Source: Pycnopodia helianthoides (taxonomy: Eukaryota > Echinodermata > Asteroidea > Forcipulatida > Asteriidae). Taken from it: a stretch of DNA of 64,000 nucleotides. How positions within the stretch are numbered: position 1 is the stretch's first letter; every line of letters begins with the position of its first letter. Shown here piece after piece: positions 23,801-38,800 of the stretch. The notes under the pieces are model-generated. The model was given only the letters and a program-made list of their open reading frames with translations, did not search any database and was not told the DNA's origin. The stretch covers positions 13,248,078 to 13,312,077 of the forward strand of contig CM063249.1 of assembly GCA_032158295.1 (NCBI GenBank). The letters run 5' to 3'. The translations under genes and the position numbers were made by a program.

Positions 23801-26800
23801 GTTTTGCTAACATTCGGCCCTCCAAGCCAAGTTTGTTTATCAACAAAAGAAAGGTCTATATACCTTTATCACATGACAGCCATCTTTGTCATATCCCTGT
23901 ATACACATTGATATAGATACTTTTATTCTCAATTTCTAAATAGGCAGCAGACTTTTTCTATAGTTTAAATGGAAGGAATTTAAAAATGGCCGCACCACCA
24001 TGATAAAAGTCTAAAGAACCTCTACTGTTTGGAAGTATACCTTGTGTAATCACATCATCAATTTTCTGGCCCTGGGTATGAGCAATGAAACCCATGGCAG
24101 AGAAGATGGTGACTGCTGCAAAGAGACTGGTGAGGCTGTTGGTGATGGTGATGCTGAATGTATCCCTGTCAAAATATAAATTCACCACACCCTGGGTTAC
24201 ACGCATCAACAGTTAAAGGAACATTACAGAATTGGTAAGAAAAAAACTTGTAAAATATACTTTTGATCACAGATTTACATAAAACTTACACGGTCTAATG
24301 ATGATGATAGTAGAAAACATTCCTTGAAATATTTCTGTCTGAAATGCCATATTTGATGAGAAATGAATAAACTAAATTTTTTGATTGGAGTTTATCGCTC
24401 AGTGAGCGTTTTTTTATTGTTGAATCTATATGGTTTCATGCAAATGTGTAATCCGTTTTTCACTATTTTCTCGTGACCCAGATGGCCGATCGATCTCAAA
24501 CTTCTACAGGTTTGTCAGTTTATGTATATGGTGGATTACATAAAGTGCTTACACTGCCAGCAACTGTTTTGTTAGCAAAAACTAGTTCTGTAATATTCCT
24601 TTAAAGAGTGGAGAATGGCAAATTGGGCTAGACATAGAAGTTGGGGAAGGGGTGGGAGGGGGGAGGCACAGGCAATAGACAACTTCACTGTGTCCACGCT
24701 TCATTACGTTTCATACAAGAGTGCATGCTTGGAAGACGATTTTCTTAATGATTAAAAACTTGTTACAAAGTTGGAAAATAAGCTATGTTTACTTGGATCC
24801 ATCTACTAATTGTTTTTAAGGAACCGTGGCTACCTCCACTGGTCAAAATGTGTTAAGCAATTTTGCTAAGGTTCCCAGCCCCTTTAAAACGACAATACTT
24901 TCCCTCAAAAAGTGGACAATTGAGTTCATAAGCTAGTCTGGGTAAACCTCCCAAGGCAATTTTTGGTGACAAGATTGTCACCTCGGTAACGACCTCAATT
25001 GACCTCCACTTTTTGAAATCAAACACAAAGTGCAGACCACAAAACATGCACAACCATAGAGGTGCCCCGGCGATTCAACTGATTTATCATGTCAGAGGAA
25101 ACAGGCCAGGTGCAAAAAGAGTTGTGAAAACAGCTATGGTTTTCAGAGAGAGGTACTTAAAGCTGTATGGGCCATTCAGTATTAGGCCTAAAAAAAAAAT
25201 AATTGTTGGATTGCCCTTTCCCGACCGACCGTAAAAGTAGCAAAATCTCGGTCGCGTTTTTAAAAATATTTATTATTATTTTTTGGTGGTTTTCCCTTTT
25301 TTCACTTCAGAATTTTGATTTCATGAATATTTATGCTTACAAAATGGTAAATATGGTTGCCCTTTGTTTAAAATATAGATGACAGACACATATTAACACT
25401 TTAGGTTTATATTTCAAAGTGCAAACATATCAACTTCACTCTGAAATATTTATGCAGTGTGTTTTGGGCATTCTTTGACATCTCAAAAAGAAAAAAAACA
25501 AAATTGACCGCCCGACCCAAGAACAAAATCGGGTGAAAGGGCAATCCAACAATTTTTTTTGGTAGGCCTTACTATAAGAAAAACTCACAAAACTTGTTGT
25601 GAAATGAAGCCCTTATGAAACTACATCAGCAAAATGACTACTGGGCCAAATTTCAAGGCTCTGTACAGCAAACATCTGCACTTACAGGAGAAGGAAAAAC
25701 CCCATAATTTTTTACAACATCACAGGTTAACCAGGAATTTGTGCTTGTGCACATACACACTCTACTTATTAAGCCTTCATTACTTCCACAGCTTGTGCAG
25801 AAGTTTGGCGTGCTAACCCTGTAAGTTGAGAATGGCCAGAATTCAAGAGTAAGCACAAATGAAACCAATAGCAATATCTTTCTACACCAGGCAAGTTTGT
25901 GTGCTCTTAAAAGTACCATGCCCTGCATTGAGGTAATGCTGACTGACAGGCACATATGTTTATAAATTCCAGCATGGAATATGAACCAACTTTGAAAATG
26001 GCATTAGGCCATAACAGAGTGACGAGCCGGTCTTCACTGCATGGTAATGACCGGGTTGGTGGCCGGCCGCTGTTAATGGACCGAGCCGAAGACAAGGTCC
26101 ATTAACAGCGGTCAACCCACCAACCAAGGTCATTACCACGCAGTGAAGACTGGCTCCTCACACTAATATTGCCATTAATAAATACCTTTAACTGAGAAAA
26201 AAACAGTAATTAATATCGTCAAAGTTTGTGTTTGTTCTTTTGCCAATATTTTAAATGACTGATCACCAAAGTTTTAGTTGTGACAAGTGGCTGATCTAAA
26301 CATACAGCATCAGAGGTTGCTGAGTGCAAAGTGTGTAAGGTTGATTTAACATTTATTGATCACACAGTTTTGTCACCATAACACTCAAGAGCTTGAACCT
26401 GGTGACCTAGACCATTGTAAAAAAATAACCCTATTATTCACACAAAGGATGCAACTTCCTTCAAAGCCACTGTTGCCATGCTAGGTAACAATAGTTCCTT
26501 GCTCTATGGTTACACACTATGTTTTGACACCCAAAAGGTATTTTCTTAATCCGAAGCTTTACCCTAACCCAACTCTACATGTAGATAACAAAGGATTATC
26601 AGAACATAAGATTGTCGGAACATAACAGAGCAGTCACCGTTTTCAAATCCACTTTGTTATAACCGCACCTGAATTCATGTAACAAAACACTAAATACTGC
26701 TTTCTGGGGTTATATTGACTTTTGGAGGAATTTTAGGGCTCAATTCCAATCTTTTTTTCAACCATCCAACCAGTGAATATTTCATCAAATTTACTGGAAA

Positions 26801-29800
26801 CATTTCAGTGGAAAGCTACATGTATGCAAGACGGTCTATGTCTTTCAGTGATTTTGTGCCCATTGCAGGAATCAAATTAAGAAATTGATTTTTTTATTTT
26901 ATTTTGATGGGAGATGGGTGGGGTTCAAATGTTTTTTCTTGACCTTGGCATCATTTTCGATGGAAATATTCCTCTTGAGAATTGGTGCGGGTACAACTTT
27001 ACAATCAGCAAGCATGAATATTGAAACCAACAGTTTTCAAAGGTATTCAACCAGCCCTTAACTTTGTAATTAACACTACTCCATATAACTGCATACACTA
27101 CGGCATACTGTTAGCGTTTCATATTTTCATGTTCACACATGCAAACATACTGTTTGCCCTGAGCACACAGCATTTTCCACATCTCAGTTCACAACCAATT
27201 TGATTGTTCATAGTTGTACTGCATGTAGCCATCTACTGTATTCAAACAGAGAGGGCAATATTGCAAGTCATGCAGGTGCAGTCTGTTTACCTCCACCACT
27301 CACGGAAACATGCAAGTCATTGTTTAAATAAGGAGAGGTGGGTCATGAGCAGACAATACAATACAATAGCATTCGTTTGTACACTGCAGGTTTCCCCATC
27401 CCATTCAAACATGAGGCTCAGTGACCACCTTCCTCACTTTCTTTTGCCAATGTCACCACCTTGCTGTGAGGATTTGCCTTCATTTTGTGTGATTTATGGG
27501 CTAGTTTCCCCGTTGACCTTTATCAAACAATTTGGATGCGTAGATACAATGATGCATGAGTGCTGTATTCTCGTCAGTTTGATCATGGAGCTCCATGGTT
27601 TGATGCACACACTGCGTAAAATTTGCTCCACTCATCACTGGTACACTGTACCAATAAACATAAATGTACATCATTGAATAACACTTTGTTGCAATCCTTC
27701 CACTGAGGGCATTTCCTCTAAATACTAGTAATGAGAATTACCCGTTTATTGCTGTTTGATTGCAGAAACCAACACTTATTAATCATACATATTTATCATG
27801 CTGCAATCGTCCGCTTCTGCATGTTGCTAAAATTATCATGAAAATTGATTTTCATTTTGTTAAATGAAATGAAACTTTATTTTTAACTTCTATTTTTATG
27901 TGAAACCACTCACTAAAACTAAATGTCCGAACACGAACGGGTTAAATATATATTTTTTTTCCTGTTTCATCTTGTAGGGTTAAGGTTTATCATTTTGGGA
28001 TGAATGATTTTAGCAGATGTTTTGAGGATTTTTTGGGGGTAGAAAAAGGTTTTGCTTTTTAATTGGTAAATTCATAAATGGTTCTTTTTGTTGCAAGTGC
28101 AAGAGAAGAAAAATAAATAAATAAATCAGAAAAGCGGCTGATGAATGGTTTAACTAATATGACATTAAATTCACATAATGTCATGTTTGTTTCTATCCAC
28201 TAAAAGTATCAAACAATCTACTGCTATAAATATGCATCCAAAATAGGCTTCAGTTTTTAATTGGAAATTCACATTAAAAAAATATGACAATAATTCATAA
28301 GGATTTTTTGTTGTAAGTGCAAGTAGACAATAGAAATCAGAGCTGACAAAAAGGATTCAATATGCGTTCAATTTACATGCACATGTACGTATACATTGCA
28401 TAACTCAAGATCGTTATGTTTTCTTTTGTGAACTGCAAGAGTATTTCCGTAAAAAATCGTGTTCAAATAGTGATTGCACTTGGTGGATTATGTTTAAGGG
28501 TAATATGTCACATGAGGCAAATAACTGGTACTGGCAACAATGTTCAGGCAGTATCCAAGAAGGAACGACTTTTGCATTTCAATTTAAACAAAGTCTTGGG
28601 GATTAAATCAGTTAGGAAAATCTCCCTTGTGCAGGATTGCCTCCCAGTTGCCTGACAAAATTATCTCGTTTAACAACAAGGCCTAATGAGTAGGACCATC
28701 CCGATGTAGTAATTATGTATTTTAATTTAAGTCTTGAGGAATTTTTTGATTTGGTTTCTGTTTACACATTTTGAATGTTAAACAGCAATTCATGGTCAGC
28801 AGCGGCTATCTGCTTATAATATTGCACAGTGATGTAATCATCCACGAGTGGACATATATGTAACATCAAGGACGTCGTGGGTTATAAAAGCAACAAATAA
28901 ACTGGTATTGTTTGTAGCTGTGAAAAATGCCTGTGTGATTATGGGTTAACCCCATTCCTCAGGCATGCAACTGTAACTTCACCAAAAAAGAGGAAATTAC
29001 AAAATTTCAATGATTTTGTACAGTATTTTTCAATTTTGAATGGTAAAACTGAGAATGAAAAAAGAGGAAATCAGCTGATCGAGGCAAAGTTGCATGCCTG
29101 ATTCCTTGGGAAGACACTTTGCCTGCGAGGTGACTGACCACTTGGAACTATTCAAATGCAGGATATGGGGGCACAGCTGTGCACAGAACTATCTGTGTAC
29201 TGTTAGATGCATTCCCAACATGATATATCATATTGCAGGCTGGAGCAGTGCATCTATCATTCACAATCATACGGATGATATTGAACAATTGACAATAGGA
29301 GAGTTTATGCTGCCATTCAGGCTACTATATGGCCAACATCTGATTTTATATTAGCACATCTTAAAGACAAAACACAGGATTTGTCATTCTAAATTGATAA
29401 AGCATACTAGTTTAAACAAAATTAATAATAACAACAATAAATAGAAGTTAAGTGTGTGTAAAAAACGAACACAGAGGGGTTTGGGTTTTGTGGAACAAAA
29501 AGATAAAACATCATGATTTCATACTGAATTTGTAAACCCTTGTAACTGAAGAATTCTTTGAGTTTGCCGTTTGAACCGGACAGAAAGGTCAATCAATGTG
29601 TCCAAAGCTACAAGATGACATGACTCGGCCGGTTCAGACCTAAGATGTGATTTGTTAGATTAACAGCTTCCTGTTTTGACGGGAAGGAGAGGTCAAAATG
29701 GGTCCCATTTGTAAATAAATGCCACATGTGCTGTAAGCTAAACAAAACGGGGACATGTGGTTCAGGTGAGACATGTGGTTCAGGTGAGATGCGCGTTTGA

Positions 29801-32800
29801 ATAATGAACTTTGATAAACGCAATTTGATACCTGTTAGGTCACAATGACAAAAACATGTTTTTCATACTAAGGTTTTTTTTTATATATGCATATGCTTAC
29901 AGGAACATTACAGAATTGGTAAGAAAAAAACTTGTAAAATATACTTTTTGATCACAGATTTACATAAAACTTACACGGTCTAATGATGATGATACTAGAA
30001 AACATCCCTTGAAATATTTCTGTATGAAATCCATATTTGATGAGAAATTAATAAACTAATTTTCCGATTGGAGTTTATTGCTCAGTGAGCGTTTTACTCA
30101 TTTGTTGAATCTATATGATTTCATGCAAATGTGTAATTGGTTTTTCACTATTTTCTCGTGACCCAGATGGCCGATCGATCTCAAACTTCTACAGGTTTGT
30201 CAGTTTATGTATATGGTGGATTACATAAAGTGCTTACACTGCCAGCACTGTTTTGTTAGCAAAAACCAATTCTGTAATGTTCCTTTAATTGGTATAACAC
30301 ACTACATCTCATGCTATCACTTCAGTTGTATTGCCTGCCAGGAAATGCCCTGGAATAAGCAAGGTCAATATTTTTGTAAACAAATGTCAACTATCAAACC
30401 TGTGACATTTTAAAGCTTAATTCAAAAATAATTCAAAAATAATTCAGGGTTGTTTCCATAAAATAAATAATTATATCAAATACAAAAAAATATATTTGAT
30501 AATACATGTAGATGATGAATAGAGGTCCAAACAGTTAGTGGCATGAGCTGACATGCACATATGGTACTGAGACAGGCATAGTATAATGTTACGTGGAACA
30601 TAAGACAGTAATATTAGCACATCTTTTTTTTTTTTGTAAAGTGCCTTGCACTTTAAAGGTATTATATACAATTGATAATAGTAAAAGTTGTTTAAATCAA
30701 AAGTTTGAATGTTATATACCTTATACCAGTACAGGTTTTCTGACAAAATAGGTCCAGTAATATGGGCTTGAACTAAGGCAAATTGACTAGAGTGGGATTT
30801 GAACCAACAACCTCCGGATTAACATGCCAGCACTCTACCAACTAAGCTATCTAGCCCTATATTTGCGGTCTCCCTATTTTTTCAACATCTTTGTTCGTGT
30901 TGCCAGTCAGAAGCCATACAACCGTTAACTGCTGTGTAGCCATGGATCACACCCAAGTTTACGATACAACCTGGGAAGCAGCAGCAAGGGAGAGTGCCAG
31001 AACGTTATCCTAAGGTTGTTGGATCAAATCCCGCTCTAGTCAATTTTTCTTTGTTCAACCCAAATTATTAAATTTTTCCCTTGTGGTTTATAACTTGATT
31101 TTGAAAATATTTCCGAGATATTTTCATTTGATAGAAAACTGACCCCTCCCCACCCCCATCCCCAATGTTGGGGAAGAAACTCGTCTGCCTATTTTTGGGT
31201 AATTGTTTTTACAGGTCGAGAGAAAAAAGGTGCATGGTATATGGAAACCTAAGGCTATGTCACGTGGGGGACAACTTCCATGCAACCTCTTCCAGATAAT
31301 CTCAAAGAAGAAAAAGGGATTCAGATTTAATTTTTCTCATAATTTTCCTCTTGTGTACAGTACAGTTGGTTGCCTCAAAGTTGCCTGTAAAACATTGCCT
31401 ATAGTGTGGAAAGGGCATGAGAGACTGAAGCATGATTGAAGGGAGGAAGGTCAAGGTGGGTGGGAAATCGAGTGGGAGGTGTGGATGGGCTGTGTTGGAG
31501 GTGTTGGTATGGGGTGAGAGGGGTGGGAAGGGCATGTGCTTGGGTGGGGATGTCAGGCCTGGAACTTTATGTTTGTGAGGGCAAGGCCAGTTTAATTTTG
31601 CAAATGGCCATGGCCTCGTGTAATTCCAGGCTTGGGGTGTGGGTGTTGGATATGGGCTGGGTTGGGTTAGGAGACCACCTTACCTGAAGATTGTCTTGCT
31701 GTTGAAACCATTATAGCTGGAAAAGGCAATCATCGAACCAAAGGCAATCCCAATGGAGTTAAAGTTCTGCGCTGCCGCGGCAACCCAAACCTAGTTTTGG
31801 GTGAAGTAAAAGAAAAATTCAAATATCTGATGACAAAAACAACACTAAACTAGAAAGAAAAACATTGGCGCCGTCTGCTGATTGGCTATCTTTCAGATCT
31901 AACACTTAAAAAGTCTGGATCTGCAAAATATCTGATTGGACTGGAGCACTGCCTTTTCTTTTTAGCAGAAATCCAGAATTGACAATCGGAACCCTTGACC
32001 TGGAAGAGCAACAACAATAAGGAAGTCATAATTATTACAATGTGTTGTTAATTCGCATTATCAAATCATTTGAATATCATCTTAAAATTCTCTTTTTCCC
32101 CCCTTTCTTTCTGAATGGTTGAACCAACTCTGTATTGGGCTTTTATTATATCATCATTGCCTCCATCTGTTTTGGGTGAACCAATATAAATTCACAGCAT
32201 CAAAGATTTAGGGGAAATCTTTCTATGTTAAAAAGTCTTACACAGGCTTCAAGGTCTCTTGCCACCTGTTACATAAGCACATGCTTTGTCAGTTTGGACA
32301 TGCTGAAAGCAGACACAACATGTAAGACTTCTTTTTTCCACTTAAGAACTTTAAGATGACATTGCAAATAAAAACGGGGCTCAAAAACACAACAGGTTGA
32401 CTTCAACCACTCCTTTTTTTTAGTGATTGTCTTTTATGGAAGTCTTAGTACAAGCCGAAGAGGTTATTCATCTTTTGACATTCAACAGCGCCTCGCCACT
32501 AGTTAGATCTCACACTGTGCATTTGTTTTACAGCTGGCTGGAGTCGGCCACATCATCTACAATGGAAACTGTTTAAGATGTTAGAGCCTCACTTTCACTT
32601 AATAGCACAGAACATTGTAAGATGAAGATAATGTAAATTGATTTTTGAGGAAGGATAAAATACAGAACAAGATCATGCTATATAGTGAATGGAAGAAGCA
32701 TGAATGCAAGGTTTTTTTTACGGCAGCGGGCAGCTTCTATTGCATGCTTTACAAAATGAAGAAGTTACACAAATACAGGTACAAGCACGCAGCCAAACAA

Positions 32801-35800
32801 CATACAACATCTTACAATAAACGTTATTCATAATGCAGTTGCAGGTATGCCTCGTTTAAAATGGGATTACTTCCATGAAGGTTAACTATTGTGGAATGCG
32901 GACCTCTTTGTAAACTACTGCTTTTGATTCTTGTTCCGGCTGGCCACATGTAGTAATCCATATGCTGACAGCGCCAGGCATTGCAATCAATGACAAAGTC
33001 CATTTTTGCATTGACAGGAGAAAACCCACCACCAATCGGAATCCCTTGTGGCAAGCAATCGTTATGGATCATGTGCAACGATGATGGAGCCATGGAGGAA
33101 AAACTGTAATTTAGATTTCAAATTGTCTGGTGACTCTGTTCTCTTTCTGTGAGTTTGTATTACGACGCGTATGAAAGCACAAGTATATCCTGCGATCTTC
33201 GTGATGTCATTCATGCATATCTAATACCATTAACTAATAGTGCATGTCTGCCCTTCTATTCAAGATATAATTAATAAGGGAGATTATAACATGATCGCCA
33301 TCTATAACCTGGTTTTTCCATTGCTTCAAATTCTGACTTTGTAAAGTGAACAATGTGCCAAAAAACAACTTCAAATTATGTTCCAAAGACAAAGTAAAGG
33401 ATTTGTACTAATGAGAAAATATTGTTTGGTTTAAAACGAAAGTTCACTGATTATCAAGAGCATACCGTTACCTGAATCCTCATTTCCAGCTAAAATATTC
33501 TCAAATCAAGAAAATACAATCAATGTGGACTCTACAAATCACCATTGCTTGTTTCAATCGAGTTGAATTTTGATTTTTGAGTTTTGAGTTTTCGTTTTTA
33601 GGTTTAGCATTTTGAGTTTTTGGTTTTGGGTTTTGCGTTTTGAGTTTTTGAGATTAGAGTTTAAAGTTTAGAGTTTAGTGTTTTGAGTTTGGGGTTTCTT
33701 TCTGGTTTTGAGTTTCCAGATTTTAGTTGAGGTTTTGCAGCAACCTCCATATCAAGAGAGTTTGTATGGTGTCTTTGTACCAAACGCATTAATTGAAAAT
33801 TGTGTTCACTGTCTCATATGTAACTGTTCATAAAACTTACTGATTCACGAACCATCTAAACAATAGCAACACTTTCATTTAGACCAGGAATTAAAAATTG
33901 GGCGTTCAACTTGTGACCAGATACGTCATTGTACAAGCCAAAGTTCAAATTCAGTTTGCAAATTGTTTTGGAGTGTTCACTGCCCAATTTCCATGAACGC
34001 ATTTAGCAACACTTTCTTAGTCTCAGCAATTCAAAATTGAGTGCTCAACTTGAAACCAAGCAAGTCATTGTACCATGAATAGCTTCAAACTAAGTGGCAA
34101 ATGGCAAATCCATTTCAGACTCTTCAAACACCTTTTATTTCAATCATTAACCATGTTTTCGACACAGTAATCTTCAGCAGTATTTGGCTAATGGTTTTTC
34201 CAAGACAAAAAGCCTAGCTGGAAATGAAACAGCAAGTGTTTAGTAAGTTTCACTCTGGAAATGAACAACGCAAAGTTTGTTTTAAAACATGGGGAAGCAT
34301 TCACTTTTATTAAATGGTCTAAACCAGATTGATTAAATCCTGTTCCTGTTGAGATTGTATCCTCACACAATTCTATAACCCCTGGAAGGTGATTACTAAT
34401 TCATAAAACACTGAAAGTAGCTCTGAAAAGTGAATGCTTTTGACATGCACGCATGCTGAATACATTTTTTTTAAGAGCTTGTAGCAAGCTTAGAACCCAA
34501 GTCAAAAAGGCAAATATTTGACACAATCACATGTTATAATTGAATCATGTTTTACACTGTATGTTCGTCCTAAACTGCTTGCTTTCCAAAAATGAAAAGG
34601 AGACCAGCTCCTATGGAAAGAAGCCATATGATCCACAAACCTGTGCTGCACAGTACACAGGCTACAGTTGTGTAAATCATGACAATTTGTAGTTTTTTTT
34701 GTCACTACCTGCATAGGCTTGACAAGGGAAGTTAACTTGTTTAAATAAAAAAGACAAGTTGTTCCCAACTACAAATAACTTATAACAGTTACAAATAAGA
34801 AGAGATTTCCATTATCTTTAATAAGTGCATGATCCATAGAATTTGCTCGTAGCTAACTGGAGATACTACCGAAACTTTGCATCTGTCAAATTAAATTAGC
34901 ACGTACTGTGTCTCTGAACTCATCGCAAATGAGTGCTATGTCTCGTTATGGATCAATTTTACTCTAAAGAACCCAGAGGGGATGTAAAGCCTTGCTTTTT
35001 TCTCCGTCTAATTAAAGTTAGGGATGCAAGCATTAAATGTTCATACAAAGAATACTTGGTTTTGGATAACTGAGGGAATTGATTGTTAAAACCTGTGAAT
35101 AAAACCATGAAATTAATGTTCAAAATCGGTCACTTACAAAACGACGACGACAGTTAATGTGAATATGCACCCATGCCAGATAGGACAACATACTTTTATG
35201 CAAGTAAACATGAAATGTGACAGACGCACATGACAGACACATTAAAACAAACAGGTACACATACTAACTGCAAAATGCAAAGCTGTTCAAAAAATCAAGC
35301 ATGGCAAAGAATCCAAATCTGCCATATTGAACATGCAGTAAGTTTTGTAGTCAAATGTAGCTCAGAACGACATGCACAAAAACATCTTTTTATGCAATAA
35401 ATCTCGAAAAAGCATGCTGTGCAAGTTCAGTTAAATATTTACAAACCTTAATGAGTAACCAATTTGAATTTTACCTCTGCCCCGATCCTCTCCCCCCCCC
35501 AAAAAAAATGAATTAAAAAAATGCTTAAATGAATGGTTTGACACATCAAAAGTCCTCCAAAATGTCTTTGCCCATGCCTCCTCCCCCCCTGAAAAAATAA
35601 ACAAATAAATAAATAAATAAAACAAAAATTAAACATGACGCCACTGAATTATGGGAAGTTGGGATTTTCCTAAATAAAACAACTAGACGTTTTACAGCAT
35701 GTAATGACAAAAATGGGCGAAGCCATTGTTTAGAACAGATCCCAACTTTAACTGTTTAAGTGATCAACCTCAACAGGCAACAACCCAACATGTCACCCCC

Positions 35801-38800
35801 CCCCACACTCTTCCCACAGTAGTTCAGTTCCTTACTAACCAATGGAAACCAAGTCATAACTCTTTAGAAATCTGAGACTACTGATGACGTTATATCTACT
35901 AATAACGAGATTGTATTCAGTTCAAATGCATTCTTGTTACTGTTTGAAAAATAGAATAACTACAAATGATGAAACCTAAGTGCTGGTAAAACAATTGAGG
36001 AACCAAAACTGGCAAATTTATACAATTCTTAGCATGCTAAAATTTAATTTAAAATAACGTTAGAGTGAATTTTATAGCATATTATTTCGTGACTATTTAT
36101 TTCCCCCACGCTGGTTATAAAGTTGATTTTAGTTTTCTAGAACATTTTGTTACACCAGCAAATCAAATAATTACCAAGATTGGTTTTATTTTGTCTTGTT
36201 TGATTACAAAAAAAATATGAATGGATCATTGAATTTGTCTATTTATTTTCCCACCAATGGTAATAAAGTTTATTAAATTTTCTAGACGTTTCATTTACCC
36301 ACCCCAATAAAAAAGTTTGGTGCAGAGAAAGTGCCAATTTAATTGTCTGTTTACTTTCCCAGGGATGGTTACAAAGTTGTTTTAAGTTTGCTAGATTGTT
36401 TGTTACTCAACTGGGAAAAAAACTTCTAGTCTACAAAAACTACTGCTTTGTAGTTTTAAGAATTGGTTTGAATATGCATCGGGCTTTGAACTACATGTGT
36501 CTGCTGCACATACAAACATGTTCTAGCAACTAAAAATGTTTCAAAATGAGCACTAAAACTAAATGAGCTACAATAATTGCTTTGCTGACTTAAAAGACAG
36601 TAAAAATGTTACCACTAAATATATTGTAAAAATGTAAAAAATTGTAACATAATTTTGCATATTATACAACAAAGAATTGTGCTGCTTTTTCAACCGATTG
36701 AAATATAAAAGACATGTAGTGAACAACCCTGTTTTACATGCACAGTTAAGTTATATAACACATTTTTCAAGGCAAAACAGCCACTTTTTCCATAAAACCA
36801 GCATAATCTGAAATAGAAAAAGATGAGGAATAAAGTGAATAAAATAGGACATGCTTACCTTGCTCCGGTAGGACCTCTTGTTTAGTTTAAATTTAAATTT
36901 ATTATTTTTAATAGTGACTAGTCTAGTGAAACAGCCAAGACAACTACAAGTGACTTAAAGGGAATGCGCAACAATATATTTTAAAATGAACACCAAACTG
37001 TTAAATTTAAGAATTCTACAATTCTGGGAATAGCGGTTGGTTCACTTGCAGAATAACACCCAAGGTTCCATTATTAGAGTTATCAACGCCTGATAATTAA
37101 AACAGAAATTCTCGAAAACGTAGATGAGTGTCAAAAAATTACTGAAAATCAGTTTTATTTTCAATTTAAAAAACAAACAAAAGAATTTCCTTGAATGAGG
37201 AAGCCCTGTCTAAAGTAGAAGGGCGGATTTTAAAGAATGTTGTTAGGTTATGTCAGGACTGAGTTCGAGAAGCATCGTTCGGCTATTTTGTTCACTATTC
37301 TTCACTTGGTAGGATATATTGAATAGCCATTCGATATTTGTTCAAATGGAAAATTAGGAAAGGTGAGTGGGTCAACAAAATTGATAATTCTGAATGGTCC
37401 CGAAGATTTATCAAGTTTAGTGTAAAACTAACAAAAACATACACTCTGTAGATTTTACAAGTACACTTTGTGAGTCGCTTTTGGAAGAGAGAGTGGCAGA
37501 AAAAAAGACTGATTTATTCTCCTATTGAAGATTTGACAGCAACAGTATTCTTACATTACAGAAACAAGGGTCGTTCTGTCAAATAGTTAGTTTTTTTTTG
37601 TGTGTTTTTTTTTTTACAATGAAAAGGACTTTGAAGATCAGTACAAATAGGACTACACACCAAATCTTTATAAAGAAGAGTATTATTCAACAGCATTTTT
37701 TTCAATCATCATTGTTGCAAATTCCCTTCAAGCAACTCACTTCAACTTGCTTAATTTTTTCCTTTTTTCTTGATTTCTATTAACTCGCAATACGTATACT
37801 ATCCCCTGTGTCTTGGCTCTTCATGTCTAATTTAACCTTTTTGAAGTATGGTGGACAAAGTGAAGTTGTTTTGATGACAGAAACTGATCTCATTCCGAGG
37901 TTTTTACTTGTCCAGGAGCCCCACCCAAATGAATGCTTGAAGGTCATGTGTGAATTACTTTATTCATCAACAGGGCTTTAATTTGCGGACATGTTACTTT
38001 GTTATTAAATTTATTTTATCGTACACCAAATTGTGATCAGCACGGTGAGTGCTTTCAAAGTCCTGCAGAAAACAATCCTACTGAGGTGGGATTCGAACCC
38101 GCAACCCCACAATCTAGAGCAAATGTCTGAACTGCCAGAGCGTGCCTGTATCAGATATCATTTTGAATCCTGTACTACAAGTAATTTCATTGATGGTAAC
38201 ACTCGGGGTTCTAGCAGTTAAGACATCTTCTTTTAGAATGCGGGGTCCATGGGTTCGAATCCCACCTGAGCAGCCTATGGATTGTTTTCCGCTGGACTCC
38301 GAAAGCACATTTATGAAAAGTCTTGTTATGAAAAGTTGTAATTGTAAAAAAAAATAACAATTGTAGAACATTTTTCATTTTTCTGCGGCACTTGGAATCT
38401 TGAAGGGAAGAGGAAACGAGAAAATCAACTAAATTAAGTTGCATTCTGAATGGAGAAAAAAGGCCTCCAAACTGATTGCTCACTTTCAATGCTTTCACAT
38501 AATGAAAGAAAGCAGGCTTGTCAAACTTCAAATACTACATCCTGGAAAATAAAAAGGACTCTGAAATATTCAAAAAGTCTCTGCGAAGAACACAATTTAT
38601 CCGTCCATCATATCTCAAGTCGGTTAAATCTACCTTTGTGTCTATTCTCATACTGTGCTTTTACAAACAGATCCAGTCTCAGCCTCGTGACAATTTATAT
38701 TATGAAACCCTCTAGACTCTTGGTGACCATTTGAAACCTACGTGTACACCACAAAAACTGGGGTGTTGAAATGATTCTCTAGGTGTCTGTATGTGACAAT

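Larger units (their letters stand above)
24166..31683. other. SLC6 intron 6 (7.5 kb)
   Basis: Holds MITE-A copies 5 and 6, TIR elements at 25184-25570 and 28961-29099, a palindromic element at 25997-26177 and a fold-back SINE at 30782-31044. In 26.2-28.9 kb I see no gene; a weak repeat in 27.4-27.65 kb resembles 57.99-58.23 kb. Confidence 0.5.

Noticed and set aside
27204..27677. Open frame of 157 codons on the plus strand
   Set aside because: No recognisable domain or splice partner. It lies in intron 6 antisense to the transporter, and part of the region resembles a diverged repeat near 58.0-58.2 kb.
38210..38275. True tRNA gene with box B GGTTCGAATCC
   Set aside because: No proper acceptor stem, and the sequence is one arm of a fold-back repeat.
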